Assembly (NCBI GenBank): GCA_005885035.1
Contig: VAXZ01000002.1
Span: 1 to 42,519, forward strand
From: Actinomycetota bacterium
GTDB taxonomy: Bacteria > Actinomycetota > UBA4738 > HRBIN12
DNA: 42,519 bases
Direction of reading: 5' to 3'
A model generated the notes under the pieces. The model made no database searches. It was not told where the DNA came from and saw only the letters and a list, made by a program, of their open reading frames with translations. This document shows, one piece after another, positions 1 through 7,230 of the stretch (its first letter is position 1; the number at the start of each line of letters is the position of its first letter). A program made the position numbers and the translations under genes.

Positions 1-438
1 CGCGATCATCGCGAGATCGTCGGTGCGGTGCTCGATCCGCGCGTCCAGGTCGCCCGCCGTCTCGCGGAACCACTCTTGGAGATCCGCGGTGTTGATCATC
101 ACCCAGAAGCGGTCGTCGGCGAACCGGTACACGTTGCCGTCGTCGATCATGGTGCCATCGTCGTTCACGAACGCGCCGTAGCGGACCTGACCCTGCTGCA
201 TCCCCTCCACCGCGTTGGTGAACCGTCGCTGGATCAGCCGCGCCGCGTCCGGCCCGGTCACCTCGTACTTGCACGTCGAGAAGAGATCCCAGATACCGGT
301 CGCGGTCCGGACGGCCTCGTACTCCTCGAGCGGGTCACGACCCTCGTGCATCGTCCAGGGGTACCCGTCCTCCCACATCGTCTCGGCCCCGTGGGCTTCG
401 TGCCATGCGTGCAGCGGCGAGCGCTTGTCCTCGGTCAT
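1..438 (-). CDS. GcvT-fold aminomethyltransferase-family protein, N-terminal part (cut by window edge)
   Basis: The 146 visible codons start at ATG 438, behind a good Shine-Dalgarno (GGAGGAG), and run off the left edge. Visible features are the family's N-terminal phrases: EEYEAVRTATGIWDL (compare 'YRAIREGVGMWDL' in the next gene), a 'TGPDAARLIQRRFTN' segment, and GQVRYGAFVNDDG-TMIDDG, the folate-binding fold region that precedes the substrate pocket. It lies 33 nt downstream of a second GcvT-fold gene on the same strand, so the pair probably forms one transcript. The family transfers a methyl or methylene group from an amine or sulfonium donor to tetrahydrofolate. True GcvT of the glycine cleavage system, DmdA-like demethylases and related proteins cannot be separated here because the C-terminus is missing. 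Confidence 0.82.
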   Translation of the reverse strand, partial: MTEDKRSPLHAWHEAHGAETMWEDGYPWTMHEGRDPLEEYEAVRTATGIWDLFSTCKYEVTGPDAARLIQRRFTNAVEGMQQGQVRYGAFVNDDGTMIDDGNVYRFADDRFWVMINTADLQEWFRETAGDLDARIEHRTDDLAMIA

Positions 439-471
439 CCGGTGTCTCCTCCGATCGTGGACGCCTCGGCG

Positions 472-1557
472 TCAGGCGCGCGGCTTCTCCTTGGCGGGGT
501 CGTAGATCGCGAGGACGTCGACGGTACCGGTCATCGTCGCGCCGTCGTGCTCGATCGAGACGCGGGTTCCGGGAGCGGCACGATCCGTCGGCAGCACGGC
601 GAGGCCGATCGGTCCGAACCGCGGGCTGTCGGCCGGCGACGTCAGGGTCCCGACCGCCTCGCCGCCATCCACGATGGCCGATCCGTACTCGGGGAGTACA
701 TCGCCGTCCAACCGGACCGTCACGAACCGGTTCGGCGGCGCCGCGGCCACCGCGCGGAGCTTCTCGGTTCCCATGTTGAGCTCGTTGAACGACACGAACC
801 GGTCGAGGCCCAGGTCGAACGGGGTCCGCTGGTGCGGCTCGTAGTCGTAGTCGGTCACGATCATCCCGACCTCCACGCGGATCGGCTCGATCACATCCGC
901 GCCGTACGGGGTCGCGCCGGCCCCTTCCACCGCCTCCCAGAGGACCTCCGCGTGCTCGGGGCGCAGGAAGACCTCGTACCCCAGCTCGCCGCTGAAGCCC
1001 GTCCGCGACAGCCACACCGGGACGCCACCGACCTGCACCTGCTCCGGGAGGAAATGGAAGTACCGGAGCGTGTCCAGGTCCACGTCCGTGATCGTTCGCA
1101 ACAGCTCGCGGCTCTTCGGCCCCTGGATCTGCATGCTCGGAAGCTCCGGCGCGATGTAACGCACCTCGACGTCGAGCCCCTTGGCCGCGGCGCCGAAGTA
1201 CTCCTCACGCTCGTCCGAGTTCGTACAGACCCACAGGTGGTCCTCGGCGAAGCGGAAGACGGTCCCGTCGTCAACCAGGAGTCCGTCTTCATCGACGAAC
1301 GGGCCGTAGCGGACCTGGCCGGAGGTCATCCCGACGATGTCGGCCGTGTGGACCCGCTGCGTGGCCTCGACCGCGTCCGGCCCCGTGAACTCCCACTTGT
1401 TGAGCGGCGACAGATCCCACATCCCCACGCCCTCGCGGATCGCGCGGTACTCGGCCGCGGGGTCCCCGAAGTTCGTGACCCACAGCCACCCCGCCTCGTC
1501 CGTGAAGCCGGCGGCCTTCTGGGACGTGATGGGGTGGAACGCGGTCTCCCTCGCCAT
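472..1557 (-). CDS. GcvT-fold aminomethyltransferase / THF-dependent demethylase family protein
   Basis: A 361-residue protein of normal length for the family. ATG 1557 is preferred over an upstream in-frame ATG (1638) because the MARETAFHPITSQK start matches family N-termini and the upstream residues (Arg-rich) overlap the previous gene. Visible features are the VGMWDLS motif, SGQVRYGPFVDEDGLLVDD, 'SMQIQGPKSRELL', 'RTGFSGELGYEVF' and a C-terminal barrel ending in AIYDP. It sits just downstream of 5-formyl-THF cyclo-ligase and upstream of a paralogue, which supports a folate-dependent one-carbon role. No GcvH, GcvP or GcvL is nearby, so a glycine cleavage T-protein is not proven. A DmdA-like or other THF-dependent demethylase is equally possible. 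Confidence 0.85.
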   Translation of the reverse strand: MARETAFHPITSQKAAGFTDEAGWLWVTNFGDPAAEYRAIREGVGMWDLSPLNKWEFTGPDAVEATQRVHTADIVGMTSGQVRYGPFVDEDGLLVDDGTVFRFAEDHLWVCTNSDEREEYFGAAAKGLDVEVRYIAPELPSMQIQGPKSRELLRTITDVDLDTLRYFHFLPEQVQVGGVPVWLSRTGFSGELGYEVFLRPEHAEVLWEAVEGAGATPYGADVIEPIRVEVGMIVTDYDYEPHQRTPFDLGLDRFVSFNELNMGTEKLRAVAAAPPNRFVTVRLDGDVLPEYGSAIVDGGEAVGTLTSPADSPRFGPIGLAVLPTDRAAPGTRVSIEHDGATMTGTVDVLAIYDPAKEKPRA

Positions 1558-1589
1558 GGGCTCGTTGTACCGCACGGCTGAACCGCGAT

Positions 1590-2210
1590 TCAAGTCTGCG
1601 AGGTCGCGACGCCGAGCTCGGTCCCCCCCGGAGCGCACCGGATCGTCTCGGTCTCGGTGACGATGACGTCGACACCGAGGTCGAAGCTTCCGGCGGGAAG
1701 CTCCTTGGACTGGACCTGGAGGTCGAAGGCGATGGCGATCCGCGGCACGCCCCGACGGGTGCGGCGGAGGAACCGGTCGTAGAACCCTCCCCCATACCCG
1801 ATCCGGTGCCCTGACCGGTCGAAGGCGACCCCCGGTGTCACGACCAGGTCGAGCGCCTCCGGCGCGAGGATCGTCCCGTCGGCCGGCTCGCGGACGCCGA
1901 ACGACGTCTCATTCATCGGATCGCCGGGCTCGTACGCGACCGCCTCCAGATCCCCCTCCCCGATCCGCGGGAGGCAGACCCGGACGCCTCGAGCGTGCAT
2001 CGTCTCGAGGAGGGGCGGGGTCGACACCTCCGAGCCGAAGGACCAGAACCCCATCACGACCCCGACGCCTTCGGCCTCGCGAAGCGCGAGGAACCGTCGG
2101 TGGATCTCGGTGCTCCGGGCGACGCGCTCAGCCTCGCCGATCGCGTCGCGTGCGGCGAGCACCGCTCGTCGGACGTCCCGTTTCGCCCGCTTCAGCTCGG
2201 ACGCGCGCAT
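1590..2210 (-). CDS. 5-formyltetrahydrofolate cyclo-ligase family protein
   Basis: This enzyme converts 5-formyl-THF to 5,10-methenyl-THF using ATP in the cytosol. The 206-residue product has the family layout: a basic N-terminal helix (KRAKRDVRRAVLAARD), the 'GFWSFGSEVST' strand region, 'DLVVTPGVAFDRSGHRIGYGGGFYDRFL' with the glycine-rich phosphate-binding loop GYGGGFYDR, and 'AIAFDLQV' near the end. The ATG at 2210 overlaps the stop of the upstream LLM gene (TGATG), so translational coupling is likely. Next to two GcvT-fold genes, it fits recycling of folate in one-carbon metabolism. Confidence 0.93.
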   Translation of the reverse strand: MRASELKRAKRDVRRAVLAARDAIGEAERVARSTEIHRRFLALREAEGVGVVMGFWSFGSEVSTPPLLETMHARGVRVCLPRIGEGDLEAVAYEPGDPMNETSFGVREPADGTILAPEALDLVVTPGVAFDRSGHRIGYGGGFYDRFLRRTRRGVPRIAIAFDLQVQSKELPAGSFDLGVDVIVTETETIRCAPGGTELGVATSQT

Positions 2211-3091
2211 CAGGCGCGGAGCGTTGCGGCCAGGAGCTCCGAGCGATCCGCCGGACCCGCGGCGACCGCGATCAGCCACGTCGCTCCGACTCCCTCGACG
2301 CGGTCGCGGAGCCGTCGGAGGTCGTCCGCGGTGCCCCTCCAGATGTCCATCCCGAGGCCCTTGCCCGCCCGCTCCGCCTCGAGCGTGGCGAGCTCGTTCG
2401 CGTCCCGGCCGACCAACATGATCCCGGCCCAGGTCGGCGGAACCTCGGCGGGGTCCCTGCCGGCCCCGGTGGCGAGCCCCGCCAGTTCGCCGGCTCGAGC
2501 CACGAACGCGTCGGCTCCGAGCCCCCACGCGTTCCACCCGTCCGCCGCCCGCGCGGCGACGCCGATCGCGGCATCTTTCGTCCCACCGACCCACACCGGC
2601 GGGGAACCCGGCGGCAGGAGCGGGCCCGCGAGCGCCGGGATCCGCCGCCCGCCCTGCCACGCCCTCCCGGCGAAGAGCGCGCGGAGCGCCAGCACGGTCT
2701 CCTCGAGCAGGGCGAGGCGTTCGGGGAATGGCGGGTAGTCGAGCCCGAGCGCCGCGTGCTCGGCGCGCCCGTTCGCATCGCCCACCCCGAGCCCCAGCAC
2801 GGCGCGGCCCCCGCTGACCTGGTCGAGCGCCGCCGCTTGCTTCGCCAGCATTCCCACCGGACGGAACCCCGCCCGCGTGACGAGCACCCCGACGCCGAGG
2901 CCGGGGTTCGCGGCTCCGATCGCCGCCAGCAGCGTGTAGGGCTCGAGCGAGGGTCGGTCAGGCGCTCCCGGTGGGAAGAGGTGATCCGACGCGAACACGG
3001 CGTCGAAGCCTGTGGCCGCGGCGCGGGCTGCGGACGTCATGGGTTTCGCGGGGTCGGCCGTGAAGACGGTCAGCACGAGGCCAAGCTTCAC
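2210..3091 (-). CDS. LLM-class (luciferase-like) flavin/F420-dependent oxidoreductase
   Basis: A 293-residue TIM-barrel protein of the bacterial luciferase superfamily. Visible family marks: 'GFDAVFASDHLFPPG' near residue 28, 'RPSLEPYTLLAAIGA', 'GVGVLVTRAGFRPVGMLAKQAAALDQVSGGRAVLGLGVGD' (the core strand-helix with the RxxLGLGxG turn), and 'PVWVGGTKDAAIGVAARAADGWN'. Such proteins in Actinomycetota often use coenzyme F420 rather than FMN, but cofactor choice and substrate cannot be read from the sequence. The start overlaps the end of the ROK kinase gene by 4 nt and its own stop overlaps the cyclo-ligase start, so it is inside a tightly packed operon. Confidence 0.9.
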   Translation of the reverse strand: MKLGLVLTVFTADPAKPMTSAARAAATGFDAVFASDHLFPPGAPDRPSLEPYTLLAAIGAANPGLGVGVLVTRAGFRPVGMLAKQAAALDQVSGGRAVLGLGVGDANGRAEHAALGLDYPPFPERLALLEETVLALRALFAGRAWQGGRRIPALAGPLLPPGSPPVWVGGTKDAAIGVAARAADGWNAWGLGADAFVARAGELAGLATGAGRDPAEVPPTWAGIMLVGRDANELATLEAERAGKGLGMDIWRGTADDLRRLRDRVEGVGATWLIAVAAGPADRSELLAATLRA

Positions 3092-4035
3092 CCTCGCTCC
3101 TCCAGCGCCAGCAGCGCAGCGCCGATCGCGGCACTGTCCGTGCCGAGATACGCCTCCACGATCGGAACCGCCGGGCGGTACTCGGCCGCTTCCACCGCAT
3201 CCACGAACGCCGCCCGCGCGGGGTCCAGGAGGAGGTCGCCGGCGCCGCCCACCCCGCCCCCGACGACGACCGTGGCAGGATCCAGCACGTTGACCAACCC
3301 GGCGATCCCCTCCCCCAGACGACGCCCCACCTCCGTGACGATGCCGCGCGCGACGGCATCGCCGTCGCGCGCAGCATCGACGACCATGTGCCCGGTGACT
3401 GCGTCCGGATCACCGCCGGCACGCGCCGCGAGCGGCGCGTGCCGGCGCGCCGCGGCTCGGCCCTCACGCGTGATGGCCGAGCCGCTCGCCACCGTCTCCC
3501 AGCACCCACGGTTGCCGCATCCACAGACGGGCCCTTCCGGCTCTACGACGATATGACCGACCTCCGCTGCGAACCCGTGGGCGCCGCGGTAGAGCGAGCC
3601 CGCGAGGATCAGGCCACCGCCGATCCCGGTACCGACCCCGATGTAGAGCACGTGCGCGACCCCGCGGGCCGCGCCGACCCGGTACTCGCCGTAGGCACCC
3701 GCCGTGCAGTCGTTCTCGACGATCACGCGTGTCCCGGCCGCCCGACCGACCACCTCGGCGATCGGGGCATCGCGCCACGCCAGGTTGGGCGCGAAGCGCA
3801 GGACGCCCGTGCCCTCCTCGACGAGCCCCGCGGCCCCCACGCCGACCGCGACGACGTCCGGGGCCGACACGTCGCCGAGCGCCGCCACGAGCGTCTCGAG
3901 GGTGGCGTCCATGTCCTCGGCCGGTGTCGGACGGACGGAGCGCGCCAGCTCCTTGCCCTCCCCCGACACCCGCAACGCGACGATCTTCGTGCCGCCGACG
4001 TCGATGCCGACGGCTTGCGGTGCCGCCTCGCTCAT
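3088..4035 (-). CDS. ROK-family sugar kinase (probable glucokinase)
   Basis: A 315-residue protein with the ROK plan: ATP phosphate-1 motif 'GIDVGGTKIVALRV' at residues 9-22, 'ENDCTAGAYGEY' with the catalytic Asp, 'YIGVGTGIGGGLILAG', the ROK zinc signature 'GHIVVEPEGPVCGCGNRGCWE' region (His plus three Cys), and a C-terminal 'LDPATVVVGGGVGGAGDLLL' adenosine motif. Most actinobacterial proteins with this pattern phosphorylate glucose, so glucokinase is the best reading, but other hexoses are possible. It overlaps both neighbours by 4 nt (ATGA), indicating translational coupling. Confidence 0.92.
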   Translation of the reverse strand: MSEAAPQAVGIDVGGTKIVALRVSGEGKELARSVRPTPAEDMDATLETLVAALGDVSAPDVVAVGVGAAGLVEEGTGVLRFAPNLAWRDAPIAEVVGRAAGTRVIVENDCTAGAYGEYRVGAARGVAHVLYIGVGTGIGGGLILAGSLYRGAHGFAAEVGHIVVEPEGPVCGCGNRGCWETVASGSAITREGRAAARRHAPLAARAGGDPDAVTGHMVVDAARDGDAVARGIVTEVGRRLGEGIAGLVNVLDPATVVVGGGVGGAGDLLLDPARAAFVDAVEAAEYRPAVPIVEAYLGTDSAAIGAALLALEERG

Positions 4036-4343
4036 CCGATGTCGATCTTCTCGAGCCGCGTCGGGCCGGACTGATCCCCGTCGGTGGGGTGCAGCTCCTC
4101 CGCCCGCGCATCGATCACCCCGCGGAACGCGAGCAGCATCTCCGTGCCCGCCTTCAGCAGGTGTTCGATCACCTCAGGCTTGAGCGGTTGGACGGCCGTG
4201 ACGGCCATGCAGATCGGGCACCACGCGACCGGGCATCCGCCCTGTACGTGCGAACCGTCCGATGCAGCGGGGTCCGGCACGTCGCTCGCCGGCACGTGGG
4301 CTCTCGCCCGCTTCGCGCGCTCGTCCTTCGTGGCCTCGGCCAT
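4032..4343 (-). CDS. Small conserved-looking Cys-motif protein, unknown function
   Basis: A 103-residue protein with an Ala/Lys/Arg-rich N-terminus followed by a compact motif, CPVAWCPICM (three Cys in ten residues), and an amphipathic helical stretch (EVIEHLLKAGTEMLLAFRGVIDARAEE). I do not recognise a named family with confidence. Small Cys-containing proteins of this type are found near ArsA-like ATPases and ROK glucokinases in actinomycetes (from memory). The cysteines could bind zinc or an Fe-S cluster. The gene overlaps the ROK start by 4 nt and lies 2 nt after the ArsA stop. Confidence 0.7.
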   Translation of the reverse strand: MAEATKDERAKRARAHVPASDVPDPAASDGSHVQGGCPVAWCPICMAVTAVQPLKPEVIEHLLKAGTEMLLAFRGVIDARAEELHPTDGDQSGPTRLEKIDIG

Positions 4344-4345
4344 CG

Positions 4346-5412
4346 TCAGCCCCTTTCCGGGTCCGCGGGTTGCGGCCCGCGACCGAACACGATCTCGAGG
4401 TGATCGCCGGCGAAATTCGCCTCGCGGACGACCATCCGTTTGAGCGACTGCGGGAGGATCAGGTTGCGCTTGTACGACCCCACGCGAACCACCAGCTCCT
4501 CGCCCCGCCGGTGGATGTCCATGTCGTCGCGGGAGGCGAACGGAAGCCGCATCCGCAACACGTACCCGTCCCCCCGCTTGCGCACACGGATCGGGTCGTC
4601 ATGGTGAAGGATCGAGACCGCGTCCAGCTCTCCGTAGACCTCCGCCGCCATGTCCTCGAGCAAGGGGATCCCCACGATCTCGCGATCGAACAACCGGGAC
4701 AGGAGGATCGGCACGGGCTCGAAGGACTCGTGCACCGTCGCCAGGTGCTCGGCCTGGATGTCCTTCCATTTCCCGAAGTAGGGATGACGGAGGAGACGGC
4801 CTCGTCGGTCAGGATGACCTTCACCGCGTCCAGGTTCCGGTGCAGGCGTTCGACCGCATCGAAGACCTGATCCGATGCGATCGGAAGAGAGGTCATCCTC
4901 GACACGAGTGGGCGGACCGCCTTCACCACCTTCCGTTCGACCGGGAAGATGCGTTCGATGTACCAGCTCATGATCTCGGGCAGAGAGAGGAGCCGCAGCG
5001 TCTCGGCGGTGGGCGCGCAATCGACGACGAGACAGTCGTAGTTGCCGCTCTGGACGTGGGTCTTCACATCGATCAGCGCGAAGATCTCGTCGAGACCCGG
5101 GATCACGGTCAGCTCTTCGGCCTGGATCGTCTCGGTGCCCGCCCAGTTCATCAATTGGACCATGTAGTCCTGGATGTCACGCCAGTTGTCCTCGAGCCGC
5201 TCCTGCGCATCGATCTCCTGTCCCCAGAGGTTCTCGATGATCCTCGTCGGCGCACTGCCGATCCTCGTCTCGAAGGAATCCGCGAGCGAGTGCGCGGGGT
5301 CGGTGGACATCACCAACGTCCGATCGCCGGCTTTGGCGGCCCGGACCGCCGTGGCCGCCGCGACCGTCGTCTTGCCGACCCCACCCTTGCCCGTGAACAG
5401 GATGACGCGCAT
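4346..5412 (-). pseudogene. ArsA/Get3-type ATPase with C-terminal Hsp20-like domain, reading frame broken near 4785
   Basis: Frame A (from ATG 5412) gives a clean ArsA N-terminal half: P-loop GKGGVGKTT at residues 8-16, switch I DPAHS at 38-42, and switch II region DCAPTAETLRLLSLPE. After ILTDEAVSSV (about residue 209) it becomes nonsense. Frame B resumes with PYFGKWKDIQAEH and continues through a C-terminal Hsp20-like module (YVLRMRLPFASRDDM ... RNLILPQSLKRM) to the stop at 4346. The family segment that should lie between (about 39 residues, with the VNPEKM and VVNR motifs that contact nucleotide) is absent and the frame shifts. As written, no intact ATPase would be made. The start is leaderless (TAGGCT-N6-ATG). 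This is a real deletion or an assembly error; see findings. Confidence 0.88.
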
Positions 5413-5418
5413 CGAGCC

Positions 5419-5424
5419 AGCCTA
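5419..5424 (-). promoter_or_regulatory. -10 box for leaderless ArsA-type gene
   Basis: TAGGCT on the minus strand, exactly 6 nt before ATG 5412, between the ArsA start and the CPBP stop at 5443. No Shine-Dalgarno is visible in the gap. Confidence 0.5.
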
Positions 5425-5442
5425 CCTCGCGCCCCTTCGACG

Positions 5443-6088
5443 TCAGCGGGTGGCGAGGATGGCCAGGACCGCGAACGTGCACGAACGCGAAGAGCGAAGC
5501 CGACAGGATTGCGGCCCACACGAACCGCATCCAGCCACGCAGTGCCTGGAACAGGAACCCTCGGAAATAGACCTCTTCGCAGAGCGGGGCGAGGCACACC
5601 GCCATCACGGCGTTGAGCACGAGCCACGGCCCCGCAAGGTCCTGGAGGGGGGTCGTCGTCGTCGGCTCGTGACCGGTGATCGCACGGACCAGCTCAACCG
5701 TGATCGCGATCACGACCGTTCCCGCGAGCACAGCGCCGATCCCCGCGCCGACGCCGGCGAAGACGTCGCGCGCACGCCAGCCGCCTCGGCGCAAGCCGAG
5801 CGGCGCGAGGGAGCCCCGGGTGCGGCGGACGGCGATGGCGATCGGGATGAGCAGACTGAGCTGTTGCGCGGCCGTCACCACGGCGGCTCCCGCGTCTGAG
5901 TCCCACCCCAGGAACCCGAAGACGAGGTAGTTCGCGAACAGCACCAAGCCGAACGGCACCAGCGCGATCGGGAGGAACTCGTGGAGGTTCCAGGAAGCGA
6001 GCGGCCATCGGTCCTCACCGTCCGGACGAGGCGGGACAGGCGTGGTCACCGGCCGCATCGCCCGGGAGGCGAGCGGCTCGACGCTCAT
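5443..6088 (-). pseudogene. CPBP (CAAX/Abi-type) intramembrane metalloprotease, broken before the last motif
   Basis: The first 204 residues show several hydrophobic helices and the first two CPBP motifs, EEVYFRG (residues 171-177) and FAFVH (200-204). In this frame the rest is Arg/Gly-rich nonsense that overruns the ArsA gene. Shifting by one base at about 5476 yields FAVLAILATR followed by TGA at 5443, a typical hydrophobic CPBP C-terminus. The stretch carrying the HxxxN motif (about 40 residues in the family) is missing. Start ATG 6088 overlaps the SRPBCC stop (TGATG). CPBP proteins cleave membrane-embedded or prenylated substrates, but the target is unknown. As sequenced it would be inactive. 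Confidence 0.83.
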
Positions 6089-6528
6089 CAACCCATCTCG
6101 ACGCGACGTTTCAGTCGCCCGAGCGCGTTCTCGATCACTCGACGGGCCCCCTCCGTCCGGATGAACCCGGGAACGAGGGGTCCGAGCTCGACGGCCAATC
6201 GGTAGGTGACCTGCGTGGTGTCCGGATCGATCTCATCGAGCAGATACTCGCCGCGCACGTCGCGAACGGCTCCGTGGGCGTCGGTCGAATCCCACGAGAT
6301 AGCCGTGTCTCCCGGCGCATACCGGTAGCGCAGGGTGTAGGACGCCTTCCCCAGGACCGGGACGTCGACCTCGAACGCGACCTCCGTCGGCCGGCCTCCT
6401 TCGCCCCGTTCGCGGACGTCCGCCGACCGGACGTCGGCCCATTCCGGGTACGCCTCGTAGTCCTCGATCACCTCGACGACGTCGTCGATCGGCGCCTCGA
6501 TCAGGATCGATCCCTCGGCGTGTTCCAT
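6088..6528 (-). CDS. SRPBCC (START/Coq10-like) ligand-binding protein
   Basis: A 146-residue protein with the helix-grip fold pattern: 'GSILIEAPIDDVVEVIEDYEAYPEWADVRSADV' at the N-terminus (the polyketide-cyclase/Coq10-type opening with YPEW), alternating strands through 'YTLRYRYAPGDTAISWDS', 'GEYLLDEIDPDTTQVTYRLAVEL', and a long C-terminal helix 'VIENALGRLKRRVEMG'. The fold binds a hydrophobic ligand. No ligand can be named. It is the first gene of the CPBP-ArsA-ROK run and has its own -10-like box overlapping the stop of the upstream gene (TAGCAT, 7 nt before ATG), which fixes the start. Confidence 0.85.
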   Translation of the reverse strand: MEHAEGSILIEAPIDDVVEVIEDYEAYPEWADVRSADVRERGEGGRPTEVAFEVDVPVLGKASYTLRYRYAPGDTAISWDSTDAHGAVRDVRGEYLLDEIDPDTTQVTYRLAVELGPLVPGFIRTEGARRVIENALGRLKRRVEMG

Positions 6529-6535
6529 CGGAGCA

Positions 6536-6541
6536 ATGCTA
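6536..6541 (-). promoter_or_regulatory. -10 box for leaderless SRPBCC gene
   Basis: TAGCAT on the minus strand, 7 nt before ATG 6528. It overlaps the TAG stop of the zinc-ribbon gene. The expected transcription start falls on or next to the start codon. No clear -35 is visible. Confidence 0.55.
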
Positions 6542-7189
6542 CCGGTGGGTCGCGGTCACGACGCCGAACACCAGCAAGCCCACGCCGACGAACACCACGC
6601 CGACGAGCGCCCACATCAGGACCTTCGTCTCCACGAGCAGATCGCCTCCCTGCGCCAACCGGTGTGCCTCGAACGCGGACATCGCGTAGACGCCGATCCC
6701 GGCGACGAGGAACAGCGCCCACGCCGCGACGAGCGCTCCGGATCCCCAGGCCGCGATCGCGAGCAAGACCCCGAGCCCGAACGTGACCACGAACAGCACG
6801 CCGCGCGCGAGCCCGTCGAGCCCGCGACCGAGCGCTCGGTGCCCGAGCCCGGGGAAGATCAACGAACGGATCGCCGCGTCGCGCGGGTCCACCTGGCCGC
6901 GTTCCACAGGAGCACGCATCACCTGCGCGAACGGCGTGCCGCACGTCGCACAGGTATCGAGCTGGATCGGGTTCTTCCCCCCACACACCGGGCATGGCCA
7001 GAAGGGCGGTGGTCGTTCCGCCGGCTCGGTGGCCGTCGCGACGCCGGTCGGCGCGGGCGGCTCGTCCCGCGGCGGGACGGGAGGAGGCTCGGGAGCTCGA
7101 CCGAGGGGCGCGAAGCATTGGCCGCACCATGCTGCATCCTCGGAAACCAGTGCGCCGCAGTTGGGACACCGCAGGTCATCATGGGGCAC
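6539..7189 (-). CDS. Double zinc-ribbon membrane protein
   Basis: A 216-residue protein read from GTG 7189, chosen because a TACCCT box lies 6 nt upstream and the first residues lead straight into a zinc ribbon. It has CPNCGALVSEDAAWCGQCF (residues ~7-25), a Pro-rich linker, a second ribbon CPVCGGKNPIQLDTCATCG, and then a short loop and four or five hydrophobic helices (for example 'GVLFVVTFGLGVLLAIAAW', 'AAWALFLVAGIGVYAMSAF'). The segment 'SLIFPGLGHRALGRGLDGLARG' resembles the G-x-G-x-x-Y/H-x-G-x-x-x-x-G turn of small TM2/DUF5683-like membrane proteins. Function unknown. The zinc ribbons probably sit in the cytosol. Confidence 0.8.
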   Translation of the reverse strand: MPHDDLRCPNCGALVSEDAAWCGQCFAPLGRAPEPPPVPPRDEPPAPTGVATATEPAERPPPFWPCPVCGGKNPIQLDTCATCGTPFAQVMRAPVERGQVDPRDAAIRSLIFPGLGHRALGRGLDGLARGVLFVVTFGLGVLLAIAAWGSGALVAAWALFLVAGIGVYAMSAFEAHRLAQGGDLLVETKVLMWALVGVVFVGVGLLVFGVVTATHR

Positions 7190-7195
7190 GGCCGA

Positions 7196-7201
7196 AGGGT
7201 A
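7196..7201 (-). promoter_or_regulatory. -10 box for leaderless zinc-ribbon membrane gene
   Basis: TACCCT on the minus strand, exactly 6 nt before GTG 7189, in the 41-nt gap after the glycosyltransferase stop. Confidence 0.5.
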
Positions 7202-7230
7202 CCCCTCGGATGAGACCCGATGAACGACCC

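Noticed and set aside
28-1581. A 517-codon open frame on the plus strand opposite the GcvT-fold genes
   Set aside because: Arg/Val/His-rich composition with no motif. It is the GC-driven mirror of the conserved minus-strand genes.
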